Below, piece after piece: positions 17,209 through 25,352 of a DNA stretch of 64,000 nucleotides (within the stretch, counting starts at the first letter, position 1; each line of letters opens with the position of its first letter). Position numbers and translations under genes: made by a program. The notes under the pieces are model-generated. The model worked only from the letters and a program-made list of their open reading frames with translations. It was not told the origin of the DNA and made no database searches. Source of the DNA: JBLIRR01 sp049472395 (GTDB taxonomy: Bacteria > SZUA-182 > DTGQ01 > JBLIRR01); assembly GCA_049472395.1 (NCBI GenBank), contig JBLIRR010000003.1:1-64000 (forward strand). Direction: 5' to 3'.

Positions 17209-18828
17209 TTAAAAAGCATATCCAACTGCAATGAAGCCTTGCGTTAAGATCATTGTGTGTTTTTTAGAGTCTATTTCATATGGGAAATAGTAAGCTCTGC
17301 CTCCTAAGGCCATAACTAATACCTTGTTGAATTTATAGGCTAGAAGCATATCTAAACCGGGACAAAAGAAATGCATTTCTTTTTCCACCAGGTAGTCTCC
17401 GATCGTATCAGAACCATACCGAAAGAATAAATACATACAATCTGGACCAAAAAATATACGGGCATTTGAAAATAATGATGAGGTTAGTTTTATTCCAACA
17501 CGGCATGAGTACTGCGTTAAATCCTGTTTCTGCCCAAAATCAAGACCACCAGATACTGCAAGCCAGCTTGTTATAATGCCATTGTAATATCCTGAAACAC
17601 CAATCGTCGGGCAATATGGAGCTAAGTCTTTTGAAACTTTGTCACGCTCAAAATCATGGTACCCTCTCTCTATAAATAAAAAAAATTCGTCTGGTATTTC
17701 TCCATTTTCCCGAAATATATAATTAAAACCCGATTCAATTATTTTGTTTTCATTATGATAAATGATTTGATTACTCATTTTACACTTAATATCATATATT
17801 CCGTGGGAAAGGTTATAAGGCCTTGAAAATGTGCCTTTACATTCGTCATTCACAATAAATTCGATGTCTTCTTTCGGATATTCGAAGCCTATTTTAGACG
17901 TTATAGGTCGTCCAAAAACATAGATTGGCCTCATTCCAGAACTTTCAAGTTTACAATGAGGAATTTGTTTAGAGTTTCTAGTCGAAAAAGAATATTTTTC
18001 TGTCCTTTGCGCTGCATATCTATGAGCTTCAAGAATATCAATAGCGCCATCCCCATCACTATCATTGTCCATTTTCTTCATTCCTTCCAAAAGATAATAT
18101 GTATATATTCCGTGTCCTAAATTATCATCCTCATAAGCAACTTCACCTTTGCTAGACGCCCATAAGGTAATATCTGTTTCATGGTCATCTGAATATAAAT
18201 ATGGAACCCCCCTAACTCCTTCAAATTGTGGGCTTATCTGGGATTTTCCAGAACCAGTATGACACATATCTAAAATTAATATCTTATGTCTAGATCTCAA
18301 GTTCTCAAACCATTCTTGAACATACGAAAGAGAAATAGCTGATGTCTCTATTAAATAGTTTTTGGTATCGGAAGTTAAAATATAAGGGACGTTGTGTAGT
18401 ATTGACCTATTTTGTCCATTTTCAATGATTGGAATATTTCTTTGTAGTATAGTTCCATGGCAAGAAAAATAAACAATTACAACATCATCAGGAGAAGAAT
18501 TTCTTATTCTTAACTCTTCGAATGCTGTATGTAAAATATAATCGCGTGTAGTCTTGTTTGGATCTATAAGCTTTCTCCCAAAGTCTAAATTAAATGCTCT
18601 ATTATTACTGAAAAACTCATACATACTATTTGCATCTTGGACGGCATATCTAAGATCCTGCCAGTGGTCATCACGATACGTATTAATACCAATGAATAAT
18701 CCTAAGAAATTGCTATTATAAGCATCACCAATTTCTACCCTCAAAAGTTCAATATCACAATAGGCCAAGGTAGTTACTGCTATTACTATGAAAAACATGG
18801 CTATAGTCTCTATAATAGTTTGTTTCAT
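17209..18828 (-). CDS. Exported caspase-like protease with PEGA-like and barrel-like C-terminus
   Basis: This 539-residue protein has a signal segment at about 5-24. Residues 40-265 form a caspase/metacaspase (peptidase C14) domain: GLFIGINTY, the catalytic His in YFSCHG (H124) and the catalytic Cys in ILILDMCHTG (C189). DNDSDGDGAIDI near 262 is a calcium-type loop. Residues ~310-375 look like a PEGA-type beta domain. From ~385 on, alternating strands ending GFIAVGYAF suggest an outer-membrane or periplasmic beta-sheet domain. The gene is third in an ECF sigma / anti-sigma / caspase operon (15 bp gap), a grouping seen in multicellular and PVC-type bacteria. The substrate is unknown. The ribosome site is weak. 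Confidence 0.8.
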   Translation of the reverse strand: MKQTIIETIAMFFIVIAVTTLAYCDIELLRVEIGDAYNSNFLGLFIGINTYRDDHWQDLRYAVQDANSMYEFFSNNRAFNLDFGRKLIDPNKTTRDYILHTAFEELRIRNSSPDDVVIVYFSCHGTILQRNIPIIENGQNRSILHNVPYILTSDTKNYLIETSAISLSYVQEWFENLRSRHKILILDMCHTGSGKSQISPQFEGVRGVPYLYSDDHETDITLWASSKGEVAYEDDNLGHGIYTYYLLEGMKKMDNDSDGDGAIDILEAHRYAAQRTEKYSFSTRNSKQIPHCKLESSGMRPIYVFGRPITSKIGFEYPKEDIEFIVNDECKGTFSRPYNLSHGIYDIKCKMSNQIIYHNENKIIESGFNYIFRENGEIPDEFFLFIERGYHDFERDKVSKDLAPYCPTIGVSGYYNGIITSWLAVSGGLDFGQKQDLTQYSCRVGIKLTSSLFSNARIFFGPDCMYLFFRYGSDTIGDYLVEKEMHFFCPGLDMLLAYKFNKVLVMALGGRAYYFPYEIDSKKHTMILTQGFIAVGYAF

Positions 18829-18843
18829 TTTTTTAATAAAAAA

Positions 18844-19686
18844 TTATTTTACAACAATTTCTTCATGTGTAATGGCAACAAATTGTTCATCTATTTTTAT
18901 TGAGGATTCATTGTTACGCGCTGCTCTTATAATGTGTTCTTGTTTCTCTTTTTCTTCTAATGGTATTGGTGTAACTGAAAAAAATAATACTAGTTTATTT
19001 AATCCTTTTTTTTCAATAAGATTATATAATATAGTTTTATCTTTTATCTTTAAATCATGATCACCTGGATCAAAAAATTTATTCCCAATGATTAGATCTA
19101 TTTTATCTTTATTTAACATATAAAGTGAACAATAACCCTTTATATTTACCCTAACTCTAAAAGCAAGACGATCTTCTTCAGTAAGAACTCGATCTGGGCG
19201 ATATAATTTATTGTCAGGGCCAACAATACTTAATTTTAATGTAGCTTGTGGGAGAACACCTATGCCTCTTTGCCCTTGATAATCATCCCTGAGGAGTCTA
19301 TTAAGAATGATGAATGGTAATATAATTAAGATAATCATCACAATTGCAGAGGCGAAGCTAGGTCTTGGAACTGGAAAATTAGACAGCTGCTTTTTGATCC
19401 ATGTCCATATTGGAATATAAATGGGATGAGGTTTTTCGGCAGCGGATTTAATCTTTTGCCACATTTCCTTCTTTTCTTTTAGAGAGATATCCGGAATGGG
19501 AGAAGGGGTAATATTATTCCTTTTCTTATATTCGTCGAGCATCCGTGTAAGTTGCTTCTGCTCCTCATCAGGAAACAATTTTTTAAGATTATCGTCAGTT
19601 ATTTCAGTGAGACACTTCTGTGCTCGCTCTACAGAGGCTTTCCCCTCGAGTATTTCTTCAATTTCTTTTTTTAGTTCTATATCCAT
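18844..19686 (-). CDS. Membrane anti-sigma-like protein with DUF4384-type domain
   Basis: This 280-residue protein follows the ECF sigma gene by 11 bp. Residues 1-95 are helical and charged (cytosolic, the likely sigma-binding part). Residues 109-132 are one membrane span (FASAIVMIILIILPFIILNRLL). The C-terminal part (about 150-280) reads as a DUF4384-like extracytoplasmic domain (LYRPDRVLTEEDRLAFRVRV, GYCSLYMLNKD). That domain is often encoded next to, or fused with, caspase-like proteases. The probable role is to hold the sigma factor at the membrane until an envelope signal releases it. No classical zinc-binding anti-sigma motif is visible, so the anti-sigma role rests on context. Confidence 0.7.
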   Translation of the reverse strand: MDIELKKEIEEILEGKASVERAQKCLTEITDDNLKKLFPDEEQKQLTRMLDEYKKRNNITPSPIPDISLKEKKEMWQKIKSAAEKPHPIYIPIWTWIKKQLSNFPVPRPSFASAIVMIILIILPFIILNRLLRDDYQGQRGIGVLPQATLKLSIVGPDNKLYRPDRVLTEEDRLAFRVRVNIKGYCSLYMLNKDKIDLIIGNKFFDPGDHDLKIKDKTILYNLIEKKGLNKLVLFFSVTPIPLEEKEKQEHIIRAARNNESSIKIDEQFVAITHEEIVVK

Positions 19687-19697
19687 ATATTGTCTCC

Positions 19698-20273
19698 TCA
19701 GGCAGTCAAATCACCCATAAATTTTTTATAAATTTTTTTTAGCTGCTTGAGAGCTCTTTCTTTTTCCCTATAAAAGGTGGCCCGAGTTATAAATAATTTT
19801 TCTGCGATCTCATTCCATGATTGGTTCTTGAAGTATATTAACTTAAGTATTTTTCGACGTCTAGATGGTAATTCCTTACATGCTTTCTTTAGAAAACGTT
19901 TCGACTCTCCTATGAGTATAATTTCTAATGGAGATGGTGCATTGTCAGCTACTTTTTTGTTTTTAGGAATGTCATTTTTCGAATTTGCTTTTAAGCTATC
20001 GTCGGTTATTATAATTATATTCTTGTTTTTACGAATAAAATCTATAATAATATTTTGAAAAACAATTAATATATAACTTCTTATTCCTGCTTCAGTTTTT
20101 ATTCTAATTCTATCTTTTGTTTCCAATGTTTTTACAAAAGCCTTCTGTATCATATCTTCTGTCGTTTCTCTGTTAAATTTAAAATTGTTCATTGCAATGT
20201 TATAGAATATACCTAAATGATTAATATAAATTCTTTCAATAATTTCTTCTACACTCTCATTAATCATTCCCAT
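19698..20273 (-). CDS. ECF-family RNA polymerase sigma factor
   Basis: This 191-residue protein has a region 2 helix set (TTEDMIQKAFVKTLE and IRSYILIVFQNIIIDFIRK) and a region 4 helix-turn-helix (KLIYFKNQSWNEIAEKLFITRATFYREKERALKQLKK). The interdomain linker is Asn/Lys rich. The first ATG (MGMINESVEE) is preceded by GAGGGTGAAAGA. A TGAG-17-CGTC promoter lies 24 nt upstream of the start codon, the expected position for autoregulation. The same cassette precedes two lipoprotein operons and the sigma-54-activator-like gene. The predicted regulon therefore includes envelope proteins, its own anti-sigma/caspase operon and possibly the second polymerase pathway. Confidence 0.88.
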   Translation of the reverse strand: MGMINESVEEIIERIYINHLGIFYNIAMNNFKFNRETTEDMIQKAFVKTLETKDRIRIKTEAGIRSYILIVFQNIIIDFIRKNKNIIIITDDSLKANSKNDIPKNKKVADNAPSPLEIILIGESKRFLKKACKELPSRRRKILKLIYFKNQSWNEIAEKLFITRATFYREKERALKQLKKIYKKFMGDLTA

Positions 20274-20296
20274 TCTTTCACCCTCTTGTTGACATA

Positions 20297-20321
20297 GACG
20301 AAAAATTATTTTTTTTTCTCA
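20297..20321 (-). promoter_or_regulatory. ECF-type promoter cassette, copy 1 (sigma operon)
   Basis: TGAG at 20321-20318, a 17-nt A/T spacer and CGTC at 20300-20297 (minus strand). It sits directly upstream of the ECF sigma gene, which suggests autoregulation. The flank out to about 20435 is strongly similar to 35292-35425. The rest of the 324-bp gap 20274-20597 is plain AT-rich sequence in which I see no gene. Confidence 0.55.
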
Positions 20322-20597
20322 AAAAATTTACAGAGTTGTGTAATGGTACTATGAATAAAACATTTTTAAAAATTTTAGATTAATTATACACAATGTAAAA
20401 AAATAAAGCTAAAACAATTAATATGATTTTCTTATTTTATCTTTTTTTTGATGATATATACAAGATTTAAAAAAAAATTATGTGCATATTAATTAGGGCT
20501 TTCCGCTAGCAACAGAGAAAAAAAATATCGATTTTAAGTATGAGTAAAAAGCTGAAAGTATATATTCAAAGAACTTTAGAACAGGTCACAACAATAC

Positions 20598-23354
20598 CTA
20601 TAAATTTTCTATAAAACAACCGCACCAATAACATCCCCTTCCGCGTAATGATATATCTGTTAATGATATATCTGTAGAGGAATCCGGGTCAGTTGATTGT
20701 ATAGTAAGAGTTGCTCTCTTTTTCCCCTCTGATTTGGGTGAAAACTTTATTACCACAATGCAGCTTTCCCCCGGTGCAATGCTTTTATTTGAGCATTCAT
20801 CATTTATTATACTAAAGTGTCTTGTTTTTGATAGGTGTATTTTAGAGATATCACGATCTATATCTCCTATATTTGAAACGGTAAAAGTATGAGTTTTTGA
20901 ATGACCTACTTTAACTGTACCGAAATTATAAACTGATTCCGAGGGCACAATATCGGGATATGCTATGAGTCTGAAAGCATCAAGATTGGCGCCCCACGAT
21001 CCTCCTCCGTCCGTGGCAATCTTTAATTTTACTGTATGAGCACCTGGAGGAAGACTACCCACACTTATCCTTTCATCGTCCCAACTAAAATCTTCCCAAC
21101 CGCCAAATTTATCAGTGATAAAGCTTCCTTTTTTAACCTCATCTATGTAAACATCTATTTTATTTCCTGCTACATCATCAGAGTAACGTATCTCGAAGAA
21201 TAAATTGGTAGTTCCCTCACACTGAAGATCAATGTTATAGGTAACAGAGTTATCTGGATCCTCTCCTATTTGAACTGTTTTTCCGCTCCATGCTGATGAA
21301 TGATCTTCTATATTAATACCATTCCCTGATATAGCCTCATAATCTTCCGCCTCATGGTAATAAAAACACTCAGGTATTGGAGCGTTATCAGGCTTAAACC
21401 CCACTTTCTCCATGGCAGCAGTAATTTCTTTATTTTGCATAAAAATATCCCATATGAACCCAGATCTATAATTTTCTATCATAATAACCATGGCACCAAC
21501 GTCAATACCTATATACTCATTCGCATACCATTCCGGATCGCATATAGAATTCATTGAGTCTTTAAGGCCATATAAACCCCATAACTTTTGATGAGAGTAA
21601 TCAAACATATACCTTAATGTTGAAAGAGAATATTCAGGAGTAAATACTATTGATGCTCCTACAGCCGTTGGCGCAACCGTCCCATCATTATTTCCACTAT
21701 CAGGTGGATAACCAAGGCCTGCACGATATACCCTGCCGACACAGGTTCCCGGGACTGGCCCGTCACAGGCAGTAATGCCCCATAAATCTATATTTGCATC
21801 GGGATACCATATATCTTTGGAATATGCTCTATTGGCTAACGTAGCAAATACTGAATTTTTGAAATAATTCACATATGCGTCTTTTTTATCTCTAAAATCA
21901 ACCCAACAATGAGAATATTGATGAGTAAAGAGGGCAGGGCACGTAAGCACCGGATATCCATAGTAAGCTCCCCAATGCTCTTTATAGAAAGAAGCCCAGG
22001 CATCCCAGGAGGATGCAGGTATGGAGTGAGTTGGCGAACCGATAGCAAGGAGATAGAGTATCATTGCTTCATTATATCCTCCCCAACAACCTGAGAGTCC
22101 TTCAGTAGGAGTCCATTTCATATAAAGTAAACCATCATTATTTAAAAACCAATCCCACTCAGCAGCTTCGTATATCTTCGTTGCTAACGTTTCTATCTCT
22201 GTTCCTGCAAAGTATTGTCTGCACGTGAGCACACCTGCCATCAGAAGGGCTGAATCGATCGTTGAAACCCCATCCCAATATAGAGGCGTGCCATCATTGA
22301 TATTAACAAAATGCCAAAAAAGGCCATGGGTTCCCTCAACACAAAAATCGTTGGGATCATCCGGATCATCATAAAAACTATTTAAAGTGGTTAACACTCG
22401 GCTATAGGCATCGTCGTGGGATATCCAGCCTCTTTTCTTCGCAATACAAAGCGATGTTAGGCCAAAGCCAACAGCGGCAATACTGCATACATCGGGATCA
22501 GATGCTCTGTCTCTTATCAGTCCTGTTTTAGAATCAGCATATTCCCAGAAATATTTAAAGGCTCTCCTCTCTAATAGATCGAGGAACTTATCGTCACTGC
22601 CAACATCTATATCATGATCTATAAAGGAAAGATTATCAAAATAAAGGGTACCAGAGAGAGGATATGCACCCTCTTCATCATTTCTGAATATAATAGTCAG
22701 CTCATTCATCTGTTTAAGATCCATATTGGTTAAATTTGTAAGATCAATTGTTTTTTTCTGCCAGCCATCTCCTGATATCCCTTTAATTTCAACATATTCC
22801 ATATTCCACTCTTTGTCTGAAAAACGAATATAAAATTTTGTATCACTGCCGATGGTATTTCCCTCCTCCTTTACCCAAAAGGAAAACTCATCAAAGTCAG
22901 TCAAATCGTAATAGGTATTCCCGTTCTTTAAATATTCACAATAGCTTGCTAAAGAATTTTCTTGCTCTACATTATACGATAATTTCAGGGAAGCACCTTG
23001 AGTCCCCAAATGGATGCCCTTATCATAGCTAACGATTAAATTATCTTCATTACATACATGGCAATCATTTTCTGAAGAGCAACACCACGTCCCTCTTTCT
23101 GCTATAAAAAGATTATTGGGAGATTTTAGAGCATCAAAATCATCCAGAACGGTACCTTCAACATCAGAATCAGATCCACTATGCACCCATTTATTATTGG
23201 ATGCATTCGATTTCTCCTCCACCCCTATTTGTCCAATTGTATCATTATAAGTCTTTGCTTCTAAGATCAAAAAAGCATTGGCATTACTTCGAGCTTTGCC
23301 GCACACTAAAAATCCAATAATACAGGCAAAAATAAATAGTCTAATTATCTTCAT
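20598..23354 (-). CDS. Secreted GH144-type glucoamylase with accessory beta domains
   Basis: This 918-residue protein has a signal peptide at 1-25. Residues ~55-250 look like a CBM11/CIA30-type carbohydrate-binding beta-sandwich (TLYFDNLSFID end). Residues ~258-650 are the glucoamylase-like (GH144, alpha/alpha-barrel) domain: ERRAFKYFWEYAD, GLIRDRAS, SIAAVGFGLTSL, GLFWHF, DSALLMAG and GGYNEAMILYLLAIGSP. Residues ~665-800 form a CBM6/35-like domain (HEAEDYEA to NLDAFRLIAYP). The last ~110 residues are an ASPM/choice-of-anchor-type immunoglobulin-like domain. It probably cleaves extracellular beta-1,2-glucan or a related glucan; the substrate is inferred from the family only. It starts after AAAGGAGG. 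A -24/-12-like promoter lies about 260 bp upstream. Confidence 0.85.
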   Translation of the reverse strand: MKIIRLFIFACIIGFLVCGKARSNANAFLILEAKTYNDTIGQIGVEEKSNASNNKWVHSGSDSDVEGTVLDDFDALKSPNNLFIAERGTWCCSSENDCHVCNEDNLIVSYDKGIHLGTQGASLKLSYNVEQENSLASYCEYLKNGNTYYDLTDFDEFSFWVKEEGNTIGSDTKFYIRFSDKEWNMEYVEIKGISGDGWQKKTIDLTNLTNMDLKQMNELTIIFRNDEEGAYPLSGTLYFDNLSFIDHDIDVGSDDKFLDLLERRAFKYFWEYADSKTGLIRDRASDPDVCSIAAVGFGLTSLCIAKKRGWISHDDAYSRVLTTLNSFYDDPDDPNDFCVEGTHGLFWHFVNINDGTPLYWDGVSTIDSALLMAGVLTCRQYFAGTEIETLATKIYEAAEWDWFLNNDGLLYMKWTPTEGLSGCWGGYNEAMILYLLAIGSPTHSIPASSWDAWASFYKEHWGAYYGYPVLTCPALFTHQYSHCWVDFRDKKDAYVNYFKNSVFATLANRAYSKDIWYPDANIDLWGITACDGPVPGTCVGRVYRAGLGYPPDSGNNDGTVAPTAVGASIVFTPEYSLSTLRYMFDYSHQKLWGLYGLKDSMNSICDPEWYANEYIGIDVGAMVIMIENYRSGFIWDIFMQNKEITAAMEKVGFKPDNAPIPECFYYHEAEDYEAISGNGINIEDHSSAWSGKTVQIGEDPDNSVTYNIDLQCEGTTNLFFEIRYSDDVAGNKIDVYIDEVKKGSFITDKFGGWEDFSWDDERISVGSLPPGAHTVKLKIATDGGGSWGANLDAFRLIAYPDIVPSESVYNFGTVKVGHSKTHTFTVSNIGDIDRDISKIHLSKTRHFSIINDECSNKSIAPGESCIVVIKFSPKSEGKKRATLTIQSTDPDSSTDISLTDISLRGRGCYWCGCFIENL

Positions 23355-23598
23355 TTTAAGCCTCCTTTTACATATTTTCTTAGAAAACTAACCCATCCAC
23401 CAAATAATAACAGCTGTTACTTAAAAAATAGTATTGAAGAAATCAAGATTTGTAGTTCTTTTTTTATTTATATGCAACTGCAGGGCGAAAAATAATGATT
23501 TACTGCTAATATTCTGAAAATAAGAGATTTGATAAGTTCAGATATACTGAATAATGCGGCATGGTCAACACGCCATGAAGCCATATCGAGAGATTACC

Positions 23599-23645
23599 AT
23601 TCTGCTATTACTATTTATAAGCAACTCCAGTTCCGATAAATCACC
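23599..23645. repeat. 47-bp element A, related to element B upstream of the polymerase gene
   Basis: This stretch aligns with 32089-32132 with about four in five bases identical and three short gaps. Both contain a minus-strand -24/-12-like promoter, and they share the flanks GGTGATTwATCGG and TAGTAATA-like text. They bracket the sigma-54-like/polymerase gene pair in the same orientation. The gap 23355-23771 contains no gene that I can support. Confidence 0.5.
23619..23635 (-). promoter_or_regulatory. Candidate sigma-54-type (-24/-12) promoter A, upstream of the glucoamylase gene
   Basis: The minus strand reads CGGAACTGGAGTTGCTT. GG and GC are separated by exactly 10 nt, as in the sigma-54 consensus TGGCAC-N5-TTGCW, with one mismatch in GGCAC. 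The predicted start is near 23609, giving a leader of about 255 nt to the gene at 23354. A weaker look-alike with only one G of the GG lies at about 23472-23488, closer to the gene. Confidence 0.45.
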
Positions 23646-23771
23646 TCAAAGTTCCCAAACAAGAAAGATCCTCCTATCTATCCGATGAATTCTTGATAAA
23701 GCTAAGAATAGATATAAATAGGTAAATAAAGAGTGGAAGCTTACATATGCGGGTAGCTCAGGCCTTACGAT

Positions 23772-25352
23772 TTACTCAAGCTCCTTTCTGAAAGTATTGA
23801 CTCTTGTTGTTGTGGTTTCTAAGCCATTTTTTTTCAGGTATGCTACGATTTCCTTATTCGAAGGCAATTTCTCCTCCCTTTTAGCCTTAGTGAGCACTTC
23901 GCGCACTTTCCTCTTTTCTTCAATCACCTTTATAGCATCTCTTACCTCGCCTGAAGAGATTTCAATGCCTTCCTTATTAATAATATCTTTAATATTTTGA
24001 TTCTTCCACTGCTTGCCCCCTCTTTCAAAGGCTTCAATTATCGATTCCACTATGTGGCTGTAAAAGAGCTCCCTTCGCAAGCCAAACGTGGGATAGTCGA
24101 GTTTATTGCGAACTTTGGTAACGTTCCTTTCTGAGATTTTACAGTTAAAATTTTTTTTCATCAGTTCGACGATTTTCTGGTCAGAGGGCCATACGCCTTG
24201 CTTGTCTCCCTCCAGGATAATATCTTCCACTTTCTTCATTGTTGCTTCATGTGTTTTACCGCACACGCGTGATTTCTCTTTGAAAAAGTCTCCTAAAATA
24301 AATTCCCCATGTGAGGTTTTGACCTCATATCTTGCCGCGTGCCGGGACACAGTCCACTTTCCAAGGCCGGTTTGCTCTGCGACCTCTATCTGTGGTAACG
24401 GTTCATAGCGCAAAATTTCCAAGGCCTTGCGTCGGTCTTCTGCCTCGAAAAAATTTATTCGCTTTTCTATGACCTCTACAAGTATTTTTTGTAAGTTTTC
24501 TTTTACTTCTCTCTTTTTTTTCAGGAATATTCCTGCATTTATCCGCACACCATCAGTAGTAATAATCACTCGCCGCTTTCTGGCTGAATTTTCAATTACT
24601 TTCTCATAAGGATCAATAATGAGCGCCTGGTACTTATTGCCATATTTCTCAATTTTACAAATGATTCGCTCGTAATCGATATTCCCGAGCACTGGCGGCA
24701 CCGCGGCCTTCGCCTCCTCAATCACAGAGTCGAGATCAGCCTGATTAAAAGGCCTATTTTCCCATATATGTCGAAGCTCAGCCTCCTTTTTGTTAAGGCT
24801 CTTTACGGCATTTTCAACTACCGTATTTGTCAGTTCGTCATCTGCCCCCTTATTTTCTAAAAACATGAGTGATACTAAGTGGGTATAGACGGGGACATCT
24901 TTTTCATCGACCTGGCAGCCCTGGATAAAGTCGGATAGGACTTCTTTAAAACCGACTTGCTTAGTATATTGCTTGATTTTTTCCTGCCGCTTCTCTTCAG
25001 AAGGCCTCTCGTCATCACTGTCATTATCAGAGAGGACTCCTCTGTCCTCATACCTTTGATGGTCGCTGTGCTTTAGTTTCGGATCATCCTTTGCATGGAA
25101 ACACTTCCAACAGAATCCACGTGTAAAGTATTCACTACATATGGGACACTGGTGTGCCACAGAATCGTCAATCAACATCCCATCAGCCAAGGCCCTTTCA
25201 TGAGTATAGGAATACTCCTTCTCATCCAAAATCACGGATTTCACATAAATATTAATCTTTTTACTAATTTCCTGCCTGATAACATGAACAAATCCAATAT
25301 CTTTTTTAATATCCATATTCATAGTACAACCACTATTAACGCCACAATTCAT
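23772..25352 (-). CDS. Divergent sigma-54 (RpoN)-like factor with zinc-ribbon N-terminus
   Basis: This 526-residue protein has a canonical Gln-rich activator-interaction region I replaced by other text containing a Cys4 ribbon (C69, C72, C81, C84). An acidic stretch follows (108-122). Residues ~240-360 match the RpoN core-binding and HTH region: FF near 301, EPLPQIEVAEQTGLGKWTVSRHA, then RYEVKTSHGEF and GDFF. Residues 371-427 match the RpoN-box module: PSDQKIVEL, ISERNVTKVRNKL, YPTFGLRR. Two further modules of the same layout follow (432-478 and 483-526), giving three RpoN-box-like units. The start codon overlaps the polymerase stop (ATGA), with AAGGAG 8 nt upstream inside it. It is the predicted dedicated specificity factor of that polymerase. 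Confidence 0.82.
   Translation of the reverse strand: MNCGVNSGCTMNMDIKKDIGFVHVIRQEISKKINIYVKSVILDEKEYSYTHERALADGMLIDDSVAHQCPICSEYFTRGFCWKCFHAKDDPKLKHSDHQRYEDRGVLSDNDSDDERPSEEKRQEKIKQYTKQVGFKEVLSDFIQGCQVDEKDVPVYTHLVSLMFLENKGADDELTNTVVENAVKSLNKKEAELRHIWENRPFNQADLDSVIEEAKAAVPPVLGNIDYERIICKIEKYGNKYQALIIDPYEKVIENSARKRRVIITTDGVRINAGIFLKKKREVKENLQKILVEVIEKRINFFEAEDRRKALEILRYEPLPQIEVAEQTGLGKWTVSRHAARYEVKTSHGEFILGDFFKEKSRVCGKTHEATMKKVEDIILEGDKQGVWPSDQKIVELMKKNFNCKISERNVTKVRNKLDYPTFGLRRELFYSHIVESIIEAFERGGKQWKNQNIKDIINKEGIEISSGEVRDAIKVIEEKRKVREVLTKAKREEKLPSNKEIVAYLKKNGLETTTTRVNTFRKELE

Noticed and set aside
23599..23645. First read, with 32089-32132, as decayed 3' ends of barrel genes (GTGVAYK-like ending)
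   Set aside because: Frames are broken in both copies. Both instead contain a -24/-12 promoter with exact spacing upstream of a real gene, which explains the conservation better.
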